NCBI RefSeq assembly: GCF_030388325.1
Contig: NZ_CP103794.1
Span: forward strand, 682,001-746,000
Length of the DNA stretch: 64,000 bases
From: Flavobacterium johnsoniae
GTDB taxonomy: Bacteria > Bacteroidota > Bacteroidia > Flavobacteriales > Flavobacteriaceae
Direction of reading: 5' to 3'
Shown in pieces: positions 17,589 through 25,960 of this stretch (the first letter of the stretch is position 1; every line of letters starts with the position of its first letter). The position numbers and the translations under genes are program-made. The notes beneath the pieces are model-generated. The model was not told where the DNA came from, did no database searches, and saw only the letters and a program-made list of their open reading frames with translations.

Positions 17589-20500
17589 CTATTTTGAAAT
17601 TAATATAATGGTTTTAATATCATCAAACTCAATTTCTGTGCCGTTTTCTAAAACGTCTACAAAAACCAGTTCATCTGTTAATGTTTCAGACTTAATATAG
17701 TCCTCATTTTTCGAAACAGCATCTTCTAAAATACCGTCTCTTTTTATTTGTACCTTAATCTTATCAGTAACTTCAAATCCTGAATCTTTACGGATATTCT
17801 GAATTCTGTTTACTAATTCTCTCGCGATACCTTCATTTTTTAATTCTTCAGATATTGTGATGTCAAGCGCAACTGTAATTCCGTTTGAATTTGCAACTAG
17901 CCAACCTTCGATATCTTGCGATGTTATTTCGACGTCTTCTAAGGATAAAGTTACATTATTTCCAGAAATAACAATATCTAGCGTTCCTTGCTTGTCTAAC
18001 TGATTAATCTGATCTGGAGAAAAACCTTGTATCTCTCTAGAAATCAACCCCATATCCTTTCCAAAACGTGGTCCAAGAGCTTTAAAATTAGGCTTAATCT
18101 GTTTCACTAAAATACCAGAAGCATCGTCTAAAAGTTCAATTTCTTTAACGTTTACTTCGGCTTTTACAAGGTCAGAAATCGCTTCAATTTCAGCTCTCTG
18201 ATTCTCGTCAAGTACTGGAATCATTACCTTTTGCAGCGGCTGACGAACTTTAATCATCTCCTTTTTACGTAGTGATAAAACTAGAGAAGAGATGGTTTGC
18301 GCTTTCTGCATTTTGCTCTCCAACGTTTTATTAACAAAGTTTTCGACAAATTTTGGGAATTCAGCCAAGTGAACACTAGCAAAATCCTCGGTTCCCGTAG
18401 AAACTGTCAAATCTCTGTACAATTTATCCATAAAAAATGGAGCTACTGGAGCGCTGAATTTACTGATTGTTAACAAGCAAGTATAAAGCGTTTGGTAAGC
18501 TGCGATTTTATCGTGAGCATATTCTCCTTTCCAGAAACGACGACGGCATAAACGAACGTACCAGTTACTTAGGTTTTCCTGAACGAATTCAGAAATAGCT
18601 CTTGTCGCTTTTGTTGGTTCGTAATCTTCATAACATTCGTCAACAAACTTCACTAAAGTATTCAACTCAGAAATAATCCATTGATCGATTTCTGGTCTTT
18701 CGTTTAATGGAATTTCAGCTTCAGCATATTTAAATCCGTCGATATTTGCATATAACGAAAAGAAAGAATATGTGTTGTATAAAGTTCCGAAGAATTTACG
18801 GCGAACCTCAGCAATTCCTTCAAGGTCAAACTTCAAGTTATCCCAAGGATTTGCATTCATAATCATATACCAACGCGTGGCATCAGGACCGAATTCTTCA
18901 ATGGTTTTAAACGGGTCTATAGTATTTCCTTTACTCTTAGACATTTTAATTCCATTTTTATCTAAAACCAAACCGTTAGAAACTACGTTTTTATACGCTA
19001 CTTTATCAAAAACCAAAGTTCCGATTGCGTGTAATGTATAGAACCATCCACGTGTTTGATCGACTCCTTCTGCGATGAAATTTGCAGGAAAATCTTTATT
19101 CTCATCAATTTTATCTTGATTTTCAAAAGGATAATGCCATTGTGCATAAGGCATTGCTCCAGAATCGAACCAAACGTCGATCAAATCGCTTTCGCGTTTC
19201 ATTGGTTGGCCAGAAGCCGAAACCAAGGTAATTTGATCCACAACATTTTTGTGCAAATCAATTAAATCATAATTTGATTCAGACATGTTTCCGATTTCAA
19301 AACCTTTAAACGGATTTTCTTTTTGAAAACCTGCTTCGATAGATTTCTCGATCGCATTGTATAATTCTTCAACAGAACCAATAAGAACTTCTTCTTTTTT
19401 ATCTTCAGTTCTCCAAATTGGCAACGGAATTCCCCAATATCTAGAACGAGATAAGTTCCAGTCGTTGGCATTTTTCAGCCAATTTCCAAAACGTCCTTCA
19501 CCAGTAGATTTAGGTTTCCAATTGATAGTTTCGTTCAGGTCGAACATTCTATCTTTTACATCGGTTACTTTGATGAACCATGAATCTAGAGGATAATATA
19601 ATAACGGCTCGTCTGTTCTCCAACTGTGTGGATAACTGTGCACGTATTTTTCAACTTTAAAGGCTTTATTTTCTTCTTTTAAGCGAATAGCGATTTCAAC
19701 ATCTACAGATTTCTCTGGAGCTTGTCCTGCATCATAATATTCGTTTTTAACGTATTTACCAGCTAAATCTCCTAAATGAGAAGTGAATTTTCCTTGTAAA
19801 TCTACTAACGGAACCGCATTTCCTTCTTCATCTAAAACCAACATTGGCGGAACTTCCGGTTTCGCTTCTTTTGCAACTTTAGCATCATCCGCACCAAAAG
19901 TTGGCGCTGTATGTACAATTCCTGTTCCGTCTTCTGTAGTAACGAAATCTCCAGAAATCACTCTAAATGCATTTTCAGCATTTTGATATGGCAATACATA
20001 AGGCAATAATTGCTCGTAACGGATTTCTACTAAATCTGCTCCTTTTGCTTCAGTTAAGATTTTGTATGGCAGTTTCTTGTCGCCGTTTTTAACGTTATCA
20101 AAATCAGCGTCGTCTTCACTTAAGAAAAATCCTTTTCCGAATTGTTTTCCAACTAAGTTTTTAGCCAAAACAACATTGATTGGCTCAAAAGTATATTGAT
20201 TGAAAGTCTTAACTAAAACATAATCGATTTTTGGACCAACTGTCAAAGCTGTATTTGACGGAAGTGTCCAAGGCGTTGTCGTCCAAGCTAAAATGTGAAT
20301 ATCTCCAAAACCTTGTAAAAAGCTCGGAAGCGTTTCTGGCAAAGTTTTGAATTGCGCTACAATTGTAGTATCTGTAACATCTCTATAAGCTCCAGGCTGA
20401 TTTACTTCATGAGAAGATAATCCTGTTCCTGCCTTTGGAGAATATGGCTGAATCGTGTATCCTTTGTACAACAAACCTTTATCGTATATTTGTTTCAAAA

Positions 20501-20990
20501 GCCACCAAACAGACTCCATGTATTTTGGTTTATAAGTTACATATGGATCTTCCATATCAACCCAATAACCCATTTTTTCGGTCAAGTCATTCCATACGTC
20601 CGTATAACGCATAACGGTTCTTTTACACGCTTCGTTATATTCTTCGATAGAAATTGTCTTGCCAATATCCTCTTTTGTAATTCCTAATTCTTTTTCGGTA
20701 CCTAATTCAACAGGCAAACCGTGAGTATCCCATCCAGCTTTTCTTTTAACTTGAAAACCTTTTTGAGTTTTATATCTGCAAAAAATATCTTTAATCGCAC
20801 GCGCCATTACGTGGTGAATTCCTGGTAATCCGTTTGCTGAAGGCGGACCTTCAAAAAATACGAAAGGCTCTGCACCTTCGCGAGTTGTAACACTCTTTTC
20901 AAATATATTTTCTTTCTTCCAAAAATCAAGAACTTCTGACGCTACTGTAGGCAAGTCAAGTCCTTTGTATTCAGTAAATTTTGTACTCAT
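17589..20990 (-). CDS. ileS: Isoleucyl-tRNA synthetase, eukaryote-like type with GIHH signature
   Basis: This enzyme charges tRNA-Ile with isoleucine in the cytoplasm. The 1133-aa length and long C-terminal region fit the eukaryote-like IleRS2 type. Visible parts are the class I catalytic core, the CP1 editing domain (WTTTPWTLPSNTAL), KMSKS (682-686, IKMSKSKGNTIDPF) and the anticodon-binding domain. The usual HIGH motif is altered: GPPSANGLPGIHHV has G-I-H-H at residues 57-60 in place of H-x-G-H. The plus-strand bases at 20811-20822 read gtggtgaattcc, so this is directly encoded. A GXHH signature in IleRS2 has been linked to mupirocin hyper-resistance. It is the first gene of a unit with the DksA-like gene. 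Confidence 0.96.
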   Translation of the reverse strand: MSTKFTEYKGLDLPTVASEVLDFWKKENIFEKSVTTREGAEPFVFFEGPPSANGLPGIHHVMARAIKDIFCRYKTQKGFQVKRKAGWDTHGLPVELGTEKELGITKEDIGKTISIEEYNEACKRTVMRYTDVWNDLTEKMGYWVDMEDPYVTYKPKYMESVWWLLKQIYDKGLLYKGYTIQPYSPKAGTGLSSHEVNQPGAYRDVTDTTIVAQFKTLPETLPSFLQGFGDIHILAWTTTPWTLPSNTALTVGPKIDYVLVKTFNQYTFEPINVVLAKNLVGKQFGKGFFLSEDDADFDNVKNGDKKLPYKILTEAKGADLVEIRYEQLLPYVLPYQNAENAFRVISGDFVTTEDGTGIVHTAPTFGADDAKVAKEAKPEVPPMLVLDEEGNAVPLVDLQGKFTSHLGDLAGKYVKNEYYDAGQAPEKSVDVEIAIRLKEENKAFKVEKYVHSYPHSWRTDEPLLYYPLDSWFIKVTDVKDRMFDLNETINWKPKSTGEGRFGNWLKNANDWNLSRSRYWGIPLPIWRTEDKKEEVLIGSVEELYNAIEKSIEAGFQKENPFKGFEIGNMSESNYDLIDLHKNVVDQITLVSASGQPMKRESDLIDVWFDSGAMPYAQWHYPFENQDKIDENKDFPANFIAEGVDQTRGWFYTLHAIGTLVFDKVAYKNVVSNGLVLDKNGIKMSKSKGNTIDPFKTIEEFGPDATRWYMIMNANPWDNLKFDLEGIAEVRRKFFGTLYNTYSFFSLYANIDGFKYAEAEIPLNERPEIDQWIISELNTLVKFVDECYEDYEPTKATRAISEFVQENLSNWYVRLCRRRFWKGEYAHDKIAAYQTLYTCLLTISKFSAPVAPFFMDKLYRDLTVSTGTEDFASVHLAEFPKFVENFVNKTLESKMQKAQTISSLVLSLRKKEMIKVRQPLQKVMIPVLDENQRAEIEAISDLVKAEVNVKEIELLDDASGILVKQIKPNFKALGPRFGKDMGLISREIQGFSPDQINQLDKQGTLDIVISGNNVTLSLEDVEITSQDIEGWLVANSNGITVALDITISEELKNEGIARELVNRIQNIRKDSGFEVTDKIKVQIKRDGILEDAVSKNEDYIKSETLTDELVFVDVLENGTEIEFDDIKTIILISK

Positions 20991-21098
20991 TTTATCCTTT
21001 TCTTAAACGAGGTGCGAAAGTAAGAAATTTTGAACTATTGACCACCAATTTCTTTAAATTTCACAAACTTTTGTTGAGATAATAGATACAAAAACAGA

Positions 21099-21165
21099 AG
21101 AATTGGTTACTTTCTGACATTATTCTCATTTTTTTGAGCGAATAAATCAAAAAATAACCAATTCT
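21099..21165 (-). terminator. Inverted repeat between ileS and the 641-aa gene
   Basis: AGAATTGGTTA (21099-21109) and TAACCAATTCT (21155-21165) form an 11-bp stem with a 45-nt loop, after the stop of the 641-aa gene. On the minus strand it leads into T-rich sequence. The long loop makes the terminator role uncertain. Confidence 0.4.
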
Positions 21166-21193
21166 AAAAACAGCTTTTGATAAGCTTAAAATC

Positions 21194-23113
21194 TTATTTA
21201 AATCCTCCGAAATAAACTTCTTTCATAAAAATTCGATTTCCGAAAACGGGATTTATTTCTACTTTTTCACGAGTTTCCTGATAAAAGGTTTCTCCGTTAA
21301 AATCTTCGATTTCGTAATTAATCTTATGCGGAATTTTTCCAGAATTCAAACTCGAAACGGGGCGATAATCGCCAAATAATTTTCTTTCGAAAAAACTTTT
21401 ATTCCCGTTGTCAAATTCTGTTTTTTCGGTAGAAACAATATTGAAGTTTTCCTTATCAATAAAAACGTGATAATCTGTTTTCGGAATTGTTCTGTTTCCG
21501 GAACTTAATGTTTTTTCAAAATAATTTAAATGATAGCACAATTTTCCTTCATACATTTCATCACCCAAAACCTCAAAATTATTCCACAAATCGAGTCTTA
21601 AATCAGTTAGAAAGTTTACCAAATCAACGTTTTTAGATAAATTACTGTAATCGTAAGCCGTTAGTTTTGCCCATTTTGCATTTATGCCCGTTTCACGATC
21701 GTCATGACTCCAAGCTTCTGCTCCGTTTACGATTTCATAATAAGCTTCTGGAATTTTTTTCTTAAGAAGATAATGCGATGTTGTCGCCCATTTTTCTTCC
21801 GTTTGAGGAATATTTGTTCCTTCTATCGAAATTTTAGAAAACAAATGCGCTTTTTCTACTTTTTTCAAAGCTTGGCTTCCTCCTAAATTTTCAACTACTT
21901 TAGCCAATAAATTTGCATTTAGCTGATATGGAATAGAATCAAGTAAATTAAATCTTTGCGTTTTAATTTTTTCTAAATATGCTTCACGATTGGATTTTTC
22001 GGTTTCCCATTCTGCTTCTTGCTGTTGGATTTTTTCGAAGAATGCTAATCTTTTTTCTTCTTTTTCTTCTGCAATTTTAAGCCCTAATTTCTTAAGCTCG
22101 GCAAAACGTGGCGTATGAGCTCTTAATCTTTTATCTGCAAAATTGGTTTTATTTATTCGATCAATAATTGCAGTTCCACGCGAATCCTGTTTGTCGTTTT
22201 CTACAAGTAAATTTGCGTACAATAATGCTTTTTCCTTATTTTCTAGTAAAAGATAAGTTTCAGCCAAATTATTTGTAACAATAAATCGAATGTTAACATT
22301 TGTAGGCGAAGCTGGATATTTTAGCAATAAACTTTCAAGATAATGCAAATGTGGTGTAAGCAATTTTTCGTCTAACCCTTTTTCAAGTGTTATCTTCTGC
22401 ATCTGAGCTGTAATTTCGTTCTCAAATGCCAACATTTGATTGTATTCAGAATGTCCTTTTGAGGTTACAAATTCGAATCTAATCTTTGCTTCACTGGTTG
22501 TATATCCCAATTTATAATTTAAAAACTCCTGAATCCTTAACGCAGTTTTGTAAATAGCATTATCAAATCCAAGTCCAACATCGCTATAATCTGAGTCCTT
22601 AACGGCTGTTCTAATTTTTTTGTCATGTTCTGAAGCAGCAACTTTCACAGCACCAAGACTATTTCCAACAGTCATTGAATATGATTCTGAACCTCCAAAA
22701 TCTTTTGATAATATAATTTTATCCGCAACTTTAACATCTAGTTTTACATTTGTAATGTAATTAGAATGGGCACCATAACTCCACTTGTTTTCTTTTTTAT
22801 CATAAACACTATCAATCTGTGTTTCAGTGTATCTTGGCAGTGCAAATGTCAAATAAAGTTTTAGCTTACCATTAGCAGGATCGGTTATATACCCGTCAAT
22901 ATTAAAAAAACGCTTCTTGAGATTAGATTCTTCTTCTTGCAACGATTTATCCATTTGATAAAAAGCTGTTTGTGTCAAGACATTATCAAGAGCAGGAAAT
23001 TCTGAATATTTGATTACCGGTATATAAAACTTCTTTTTTTTCGAGCTTATTTTTTCTTGTGCTTGGATTGAACCAATTACAAGCAAAGCTATTAAGAGTA
23101 GTATTTTTTTCAT
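21194..23113 (-). CDS. Secreted protein of unknown function (639 aa)
   Basis: Periplasmic or exported protein with a clear signal peptide (MKKILLLIALLVIGSIQAQ). I chose ATG 23113; the two-codon longer frame starts at a TTG. Residues 230-330 look like TPR-type helical repeats (SPTNVNIRFIVTNNLAETYLLLENKEKALLYANLL). Residues 345-390 are a charged helical segment. The C-terminal 230 residues are beta-rich and begin with LLAKVVENLGGSQALKKVEK, a pattern found at the start of some lipoprotein-carrier-like domains of Bacteroidota peptidases. I do not recognise a family. It follows the PQQ-propeller gene on the same strand, but a hairpin lies in the 50-bp gap. Confidence 0.75.
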   Translation of the reverse strand: MKKILLLIALLVIGSIQAQEKISSKKKKFYIPVIKYSEFPALDNVLTQTAFYQMDKSLQEEESNLKKRFFNIDGYITDPANGKLKLYLTFALPRYTETQIDSVYDKKENKWSYGAHSNYITNVKLDVKVADKIILSKDFGGSESYSMTVGNSLGAVKVAASEHDKKIRTAVKDSDYSDVGLGFDNAIYKTALRIQEFLNYKLGYTTSEAKIRFEFVTSKGHSEYNQMLAFENEITAQMQKITLEKGLDEKLLTPHLHYLESLLLKYPASPTNVNIRFIVTNNLAETYLLLENKEKALLYANLLVENDKQDSRGTAIIDRINKTNFADKRLRAHTPRFAELKKLGLKIAEEKEEKRLAFFEKIQQQEAEWETEKSNREAYLEKIKTQRFNLLDSIPYQLNANLLAKVVENLGGSQALKKVEKAHLFSKISIEGTNIPQTEEKWATTSHYLLKKKIPEAYYEIVNGAEAWSHDDRETGINAKWAKLTAYDYSNLSKNVDLVNFLTDLRLDLWNNFEVLGDEMYEGKLCYHLNYFEKTLSSGNRTIPKTDYHVFIDKENFNIVSTEKTEFDNGNKSFFERKLFGDYRPVSSLNSGKIPHKINYEIEDFNGETFYQETREKVEINPVFGNRIFMKEVYFGGFK

Positions 23114-23122
23114 AGGCAAAAA

Positions 23123-23153
23123 AAAGCCATCAGAATCAGATCCTGATGGCTTT
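23123..23153 (-). terminator. Terminator between the propeller gene and the 639-aa gene
   Basis: AAAGCCATCAG and CTGATGGCTTT form an 11-bp stem with a 9-nt loop, and the plus-strand A-run gives a minus-strand U-tract. It sits only 10 bp before the next start codon, so it may attenuate read-through. Confidence 0.75.
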
Positions 23154-23169
23154 GGATTTTGTTATATTC

Positions 23170-25059
23170 TTATTTCTTATTGAAGATCTGAATTGACTTA
23201 TCAGAAACATAAAAAATATTCTGAGTAGCTGGGTCAATCTCATAAAGAGGTTTATTGTTAGTGAAGATGATTTTATCAATCTCTTTTCCTTCAGCTTTAC
23301 TAACTTTAACTAGAACTTTTTCTCCTGTATCTGCTTTTGCAAAAATATATGAGAAATCTCTGTTTTGTTTCATCGCATTAAAACGAGAATTAAATTTAGC
23401 CGCCACAATTCCTAAAGCTGCAGATCCTGCTGCATAAGCTTGCGCCTGATCCTTATTTGTTTGATCTCCTTTTGCAACTGCAGTTCTAATGTTACCTTCA
23501 GAATCACGATATGTCATAGTTAAATCAGCACCTTTAACTGAACTTGCTACAGAACCAACACCTAAACCAATACTTCCTACAATTGCAGCACTTTTAATTA
23601 AACGTCTTCCTGTTTCACCTGGTTGGTTGTAAGTTAAATGGTATTTTACAGTTCCATCCATATTAACTCCCATTACTTCAAGTGGGCCTGAAAGCACAAC
23701 TCCCCAAGGAAATTGCTCGATACTGTTTAATTCTTTTTCTCTTTTGATATTTACTTTAGCAAAAGGCTCTGGTTTATCGTTGATGCTTGGATCGAATTTG
23801 TATAATTTCTCATCATTATACACTAAGTAAGAATTTGTAGCTTCGTCATAAGTTGGTAAAACTGGACGGCTTTTTTCAAACTTAATATTACGTTTCCAAA
23901 GTTTAACTCCAGTTTTATAATCTACCATATTTCCGTAAGTTCCTGTAAGGTACATTACCTTTTCACCAACTTTTCCTAAGTAGTAGATTGGATCTTCTTT
24001 ATCATCAGAAATTTCGATAAATTTTTTCCAAAGCTTTTCTCCATCTTTGTTGATCAACATCATTTCGTTTTCTGCAACATATAAGAAATCTTGATCAATT
24101 GGAATTACTCTTTTCAAACCGCCTCCACGAGCATCTTTTTTCCAGATTTTTTCTCCTGTTTTTAAGTCAAAAAAGTTGAAACCGCTATCATGAGCAATTA
24201 ATAATTTTGTTCCCCAATCTTCTAAATAAACAACATATTTAGTTTTAATAGATTCTTTCCAGATACTTTTTCCATCTTCTGTACTCAAAACATTAATATA
24301 TTCTTTAGTTGAAAGAAGTCCAGCAGAATTAACTACCACAATATTCTTATCATTTTGTGTTTCGTAAAATCTTGTGTAATCTTCGTCTGCTTTCCAGTTT
24401 AATTTTCCGTTTTCTTTATTAAAAGAGTAAAGTTTTCCATAAAGCAAATAATAAACTGTGTTACCATGAATCTTTGCTTTGTTTGTTAAACTTGAAGCTT
24501 TAGTTGAAAAACTTATTAACGATTTTGCTTTATCAACTGTTGTATTCCATTTAAGCTCACCAGTTGTCAAATCTAGCAATGCAACTGCCATTTCTCCGTC
24601 TTTTTTAAGAGTAAGAAGATATTCGTTTGTTTCAGGAATAAAATCTGATTGAAAAACCCAAAAAGATTCTTTTGAAGAGTTGTAAACAATTTTACCTGAA
24701 TCGGTATTGATAATCAAATATTTTGAATTGATGTATGCCTCAACATACGGGCTTCCTGGAACTGTAGACAAATCTCTTTTTTCTTTAAAAAGATTTCCAA
24801 AATCAGGATCACTTAAGACATCTTTTGAAGTAAGAGTTCCAAAATCATCTTTTGTTAAAGTCCAAATAACTTTTTTTGTTTCGGGATCTAGCCCCTTTAC
24901 TGTTCCGCCTTCTTTAAAGACAATAACTCCTGTAATTTCATTCTGAACCAAGTCCTGAACAGCGTTTTCTGTTGTAACTATTTCATCATATTTTCTTTGG
25001 GCAATTGATGAAACCGTTACCGACAGAAGCAAAATAATCGAAAACGTAATTTTCTTCAT
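23170..25059 (-). CDS. PQQ-like beta-propeller repeat protein, exported
   Basis: The 629-aa protein has a signal peptide (MKKITFSIILLLSVTVSSIAQ) and repeated blades of the pattern xxDxxTGKxxWxxx (DPETKKVIWTL, DLTTGELKWNT, NKENGKLNWKA, DLKTGEKIWKK, DYKTGVKLWKR), typical of PQQ-like/WD-like propellers. Between about residues 490 and 545 there is a Gly/Ala-rich hydrophobic stretch (AAIVGSIGLGVGSVASSV, AYAAGSAALGIVAAKF) that breaks the propeller. No enzyme motif for a quinoprotein dehydrogenase is visible, so a structural or binding role is more likely. It is the first of two adjacent exported-protein genes. Confidence 0.8.
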   Translation of the reverse strand: MKKITFSIILLLSVTVSSIAQRKYDEIVTTENAVQDLVQNEITGVIVFKEGGTVKGLDPETKKVIWTLTKDDFGTLTSKDVLSDPDFGNLFKEKRDLSTVPGSPYVEAYINSKYLIINTDSGKIVYNSSKESFWVFQSDFIPETNEYLLTLKKDGEMAVALLDLTTGELKWNTTVDKAKSLISFSTKASSLTNKAKIHGNTVYYLLYGKLYSFNKENGKLNWKADEDYTRFYETQNDKNIVVVNSAGLLSTKEYINVLSTEDGKSIWKESIKTKYVVYLEDWGTKLLIAHDSGFNFFDLKTGEKIWKKDARGGGLKRVIPIDQDFLYVAENEMMLINKDGEKLWKKFIEISDDKEDPIYYLGKVGEKVMYLTGTYGNMVDYKTGVKLWKRNIKFEKSRPVLPTYDEATNSYLVYNDEKLYKFDPSINDKPEPFAKVNIKREKELNSIEQFPWGVVLSGPLEVMGVNMDGTVKYHLTYNQPGETGRRLIKSAAIVGSIGLGVGSVASSVKGADLTMTYRDSEGNIRTAVAKGDQTNKDQAQAYAAGSAALGIVAAKFNSRFNAMKQNRDFSYIFAKADTGEKVLVKVSKAEGKEIDKIIFTNNKPLYEIDPATQNIFYVSDKSIQIFNKK

Positions 25060-25179
25060 GGTAGATTTTTTTTTAATAATTGGTATTAGATATTAATGAG
25101 AATTTGCATTCCTAACCAAAAATACGGGGGACTTTTTAGTAAAAAAATACTGAGCAAATATATAAAAATAGAAAAGCGA

Positions 25180-25893
25180 TTATGAAAAAATTTCTTTCAA
25201 AATATCCAAAGATTTTGGACGTTTAAAACCCTCTAAATGAGAAGAATAAAAATCAATGAGGATTTTTAGCAATATTTGCCTTTCGATTACATGGAAGATT
25301 TTTTGACTATTATCGAACTTTAAATCGATAAGTTTTTTTAACAAGTTGGTTTCGTGTTCAGAAAGTGCATTCGAATTGTGGAAAGCCGTAAAAACTCCTT
25401 CGTTAATTTCAAAAAAAGGAAGATCAATATCTGTAAGATCTGGATAGAAACCCAAATATTTAGTTATTTCTAAAAGTAAAATTAAATGAAAATTTGAAAT
25501 TTCGTCATGATGATCCAGCCAAGTGAGCGCCGTTTCTAAAAACAAGAAAAGCTGTTCATTTTTTTCTTCTTCTTGAATTGAATGATGAAGCATTTCAGAT
25601 AGAAACATAACCATTGTACTTTTCACAATATCTGTATGAATACTTTGAAAAGGAACCGCACTTTTTATCTCTTTAAAATTTTCTAAAGTGCCTTTGTTTT
25701 TATGAACGGCTTCTATTTCTAAAATTGAAAATGGTTGAAAATAGGCAATTTTCTGACTCGCTTTTCTGCTCGAAAAAGCATCACGTACAAAGTAAGATTT
25801 CAGTCCACTAGAAAGCGTAAAACATTTCACAATCAAGCTTTTTTCTTGAAATTTTAAAGACGAAATTACTATGGCTTTGGTTTTAACGAGCAC
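25180..25893 (-). CDS. recO: DNA repair protein RecO
   Basis: RecO anneals ssDNA and loads RecA with RecR (RecF pathway). The 237-aa protein has the N-terminal OB-fold with the typical opening MLVKTKAIVISSLKFQEKSLIVKCFT and GLKSYFVRDAFSS. The helical C-terminal domain follows (LHHSIQEEEKNEQLFLFLETALTWLD, LLLEITKYLGFYPDL). No zinc-binding cysteines are visible. The length is normal. It lies 67 bp downstream of porZ on the same strand, and the gap contains repeat-like AT-rich sequence. Confidence 0.92.
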   Translation of the reverse strand: MLVKTKAIVISSLKFQEKSLIVKCFTLSSGLKSYFVRDAFSSRKASQKIAYFQPFSILEIEAVHKNKGTLENFKEIKSAVPFQSIHTDIVKSTMVMFLSEMLHHSIQEEEKNEQLFLFLETALTWLDHHDEISNFHLILLLEITKYLGFYPDLTDIDLPFFEINEGVFTAFHNSNALSEHETNLLKKLIDLKFDNSQKIFHVIERQILLKILIDFYSSHLEGFKRPKSLDILKEIFS

Positions 25894-25905
25894 GGAATAA
25901 TTTTA

Positions 25906-25922
25906 GATTGAAGATTTTAGAT
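25906..25922. repeat. 17-bp repeat shared with 38205-38221
   Basis: GATTGAAGATTTTAGAT recurs in inverted orientation at 38205-38221 (ATCTAAAATCTTCAATC). Both copies lie in gaps between genes, next to low-complexity direct repeats (ACTTTCGACTTTTGACTTTC here). Confidence 0.6.
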
Positions 25923-25960
25923 CTTAGATTTTTTTTGACTTTCGACTTTTGACTTTCAGA

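Noticed and set aside
20991..21193. Possible T-box or other riboswitch upstream of ileS
   Set aside because: The leader before ileS is short and has no T-box motif or terminator/antiterminator pair; the inverted repeat there lies nearer the end of the upstream 639-aa gene.
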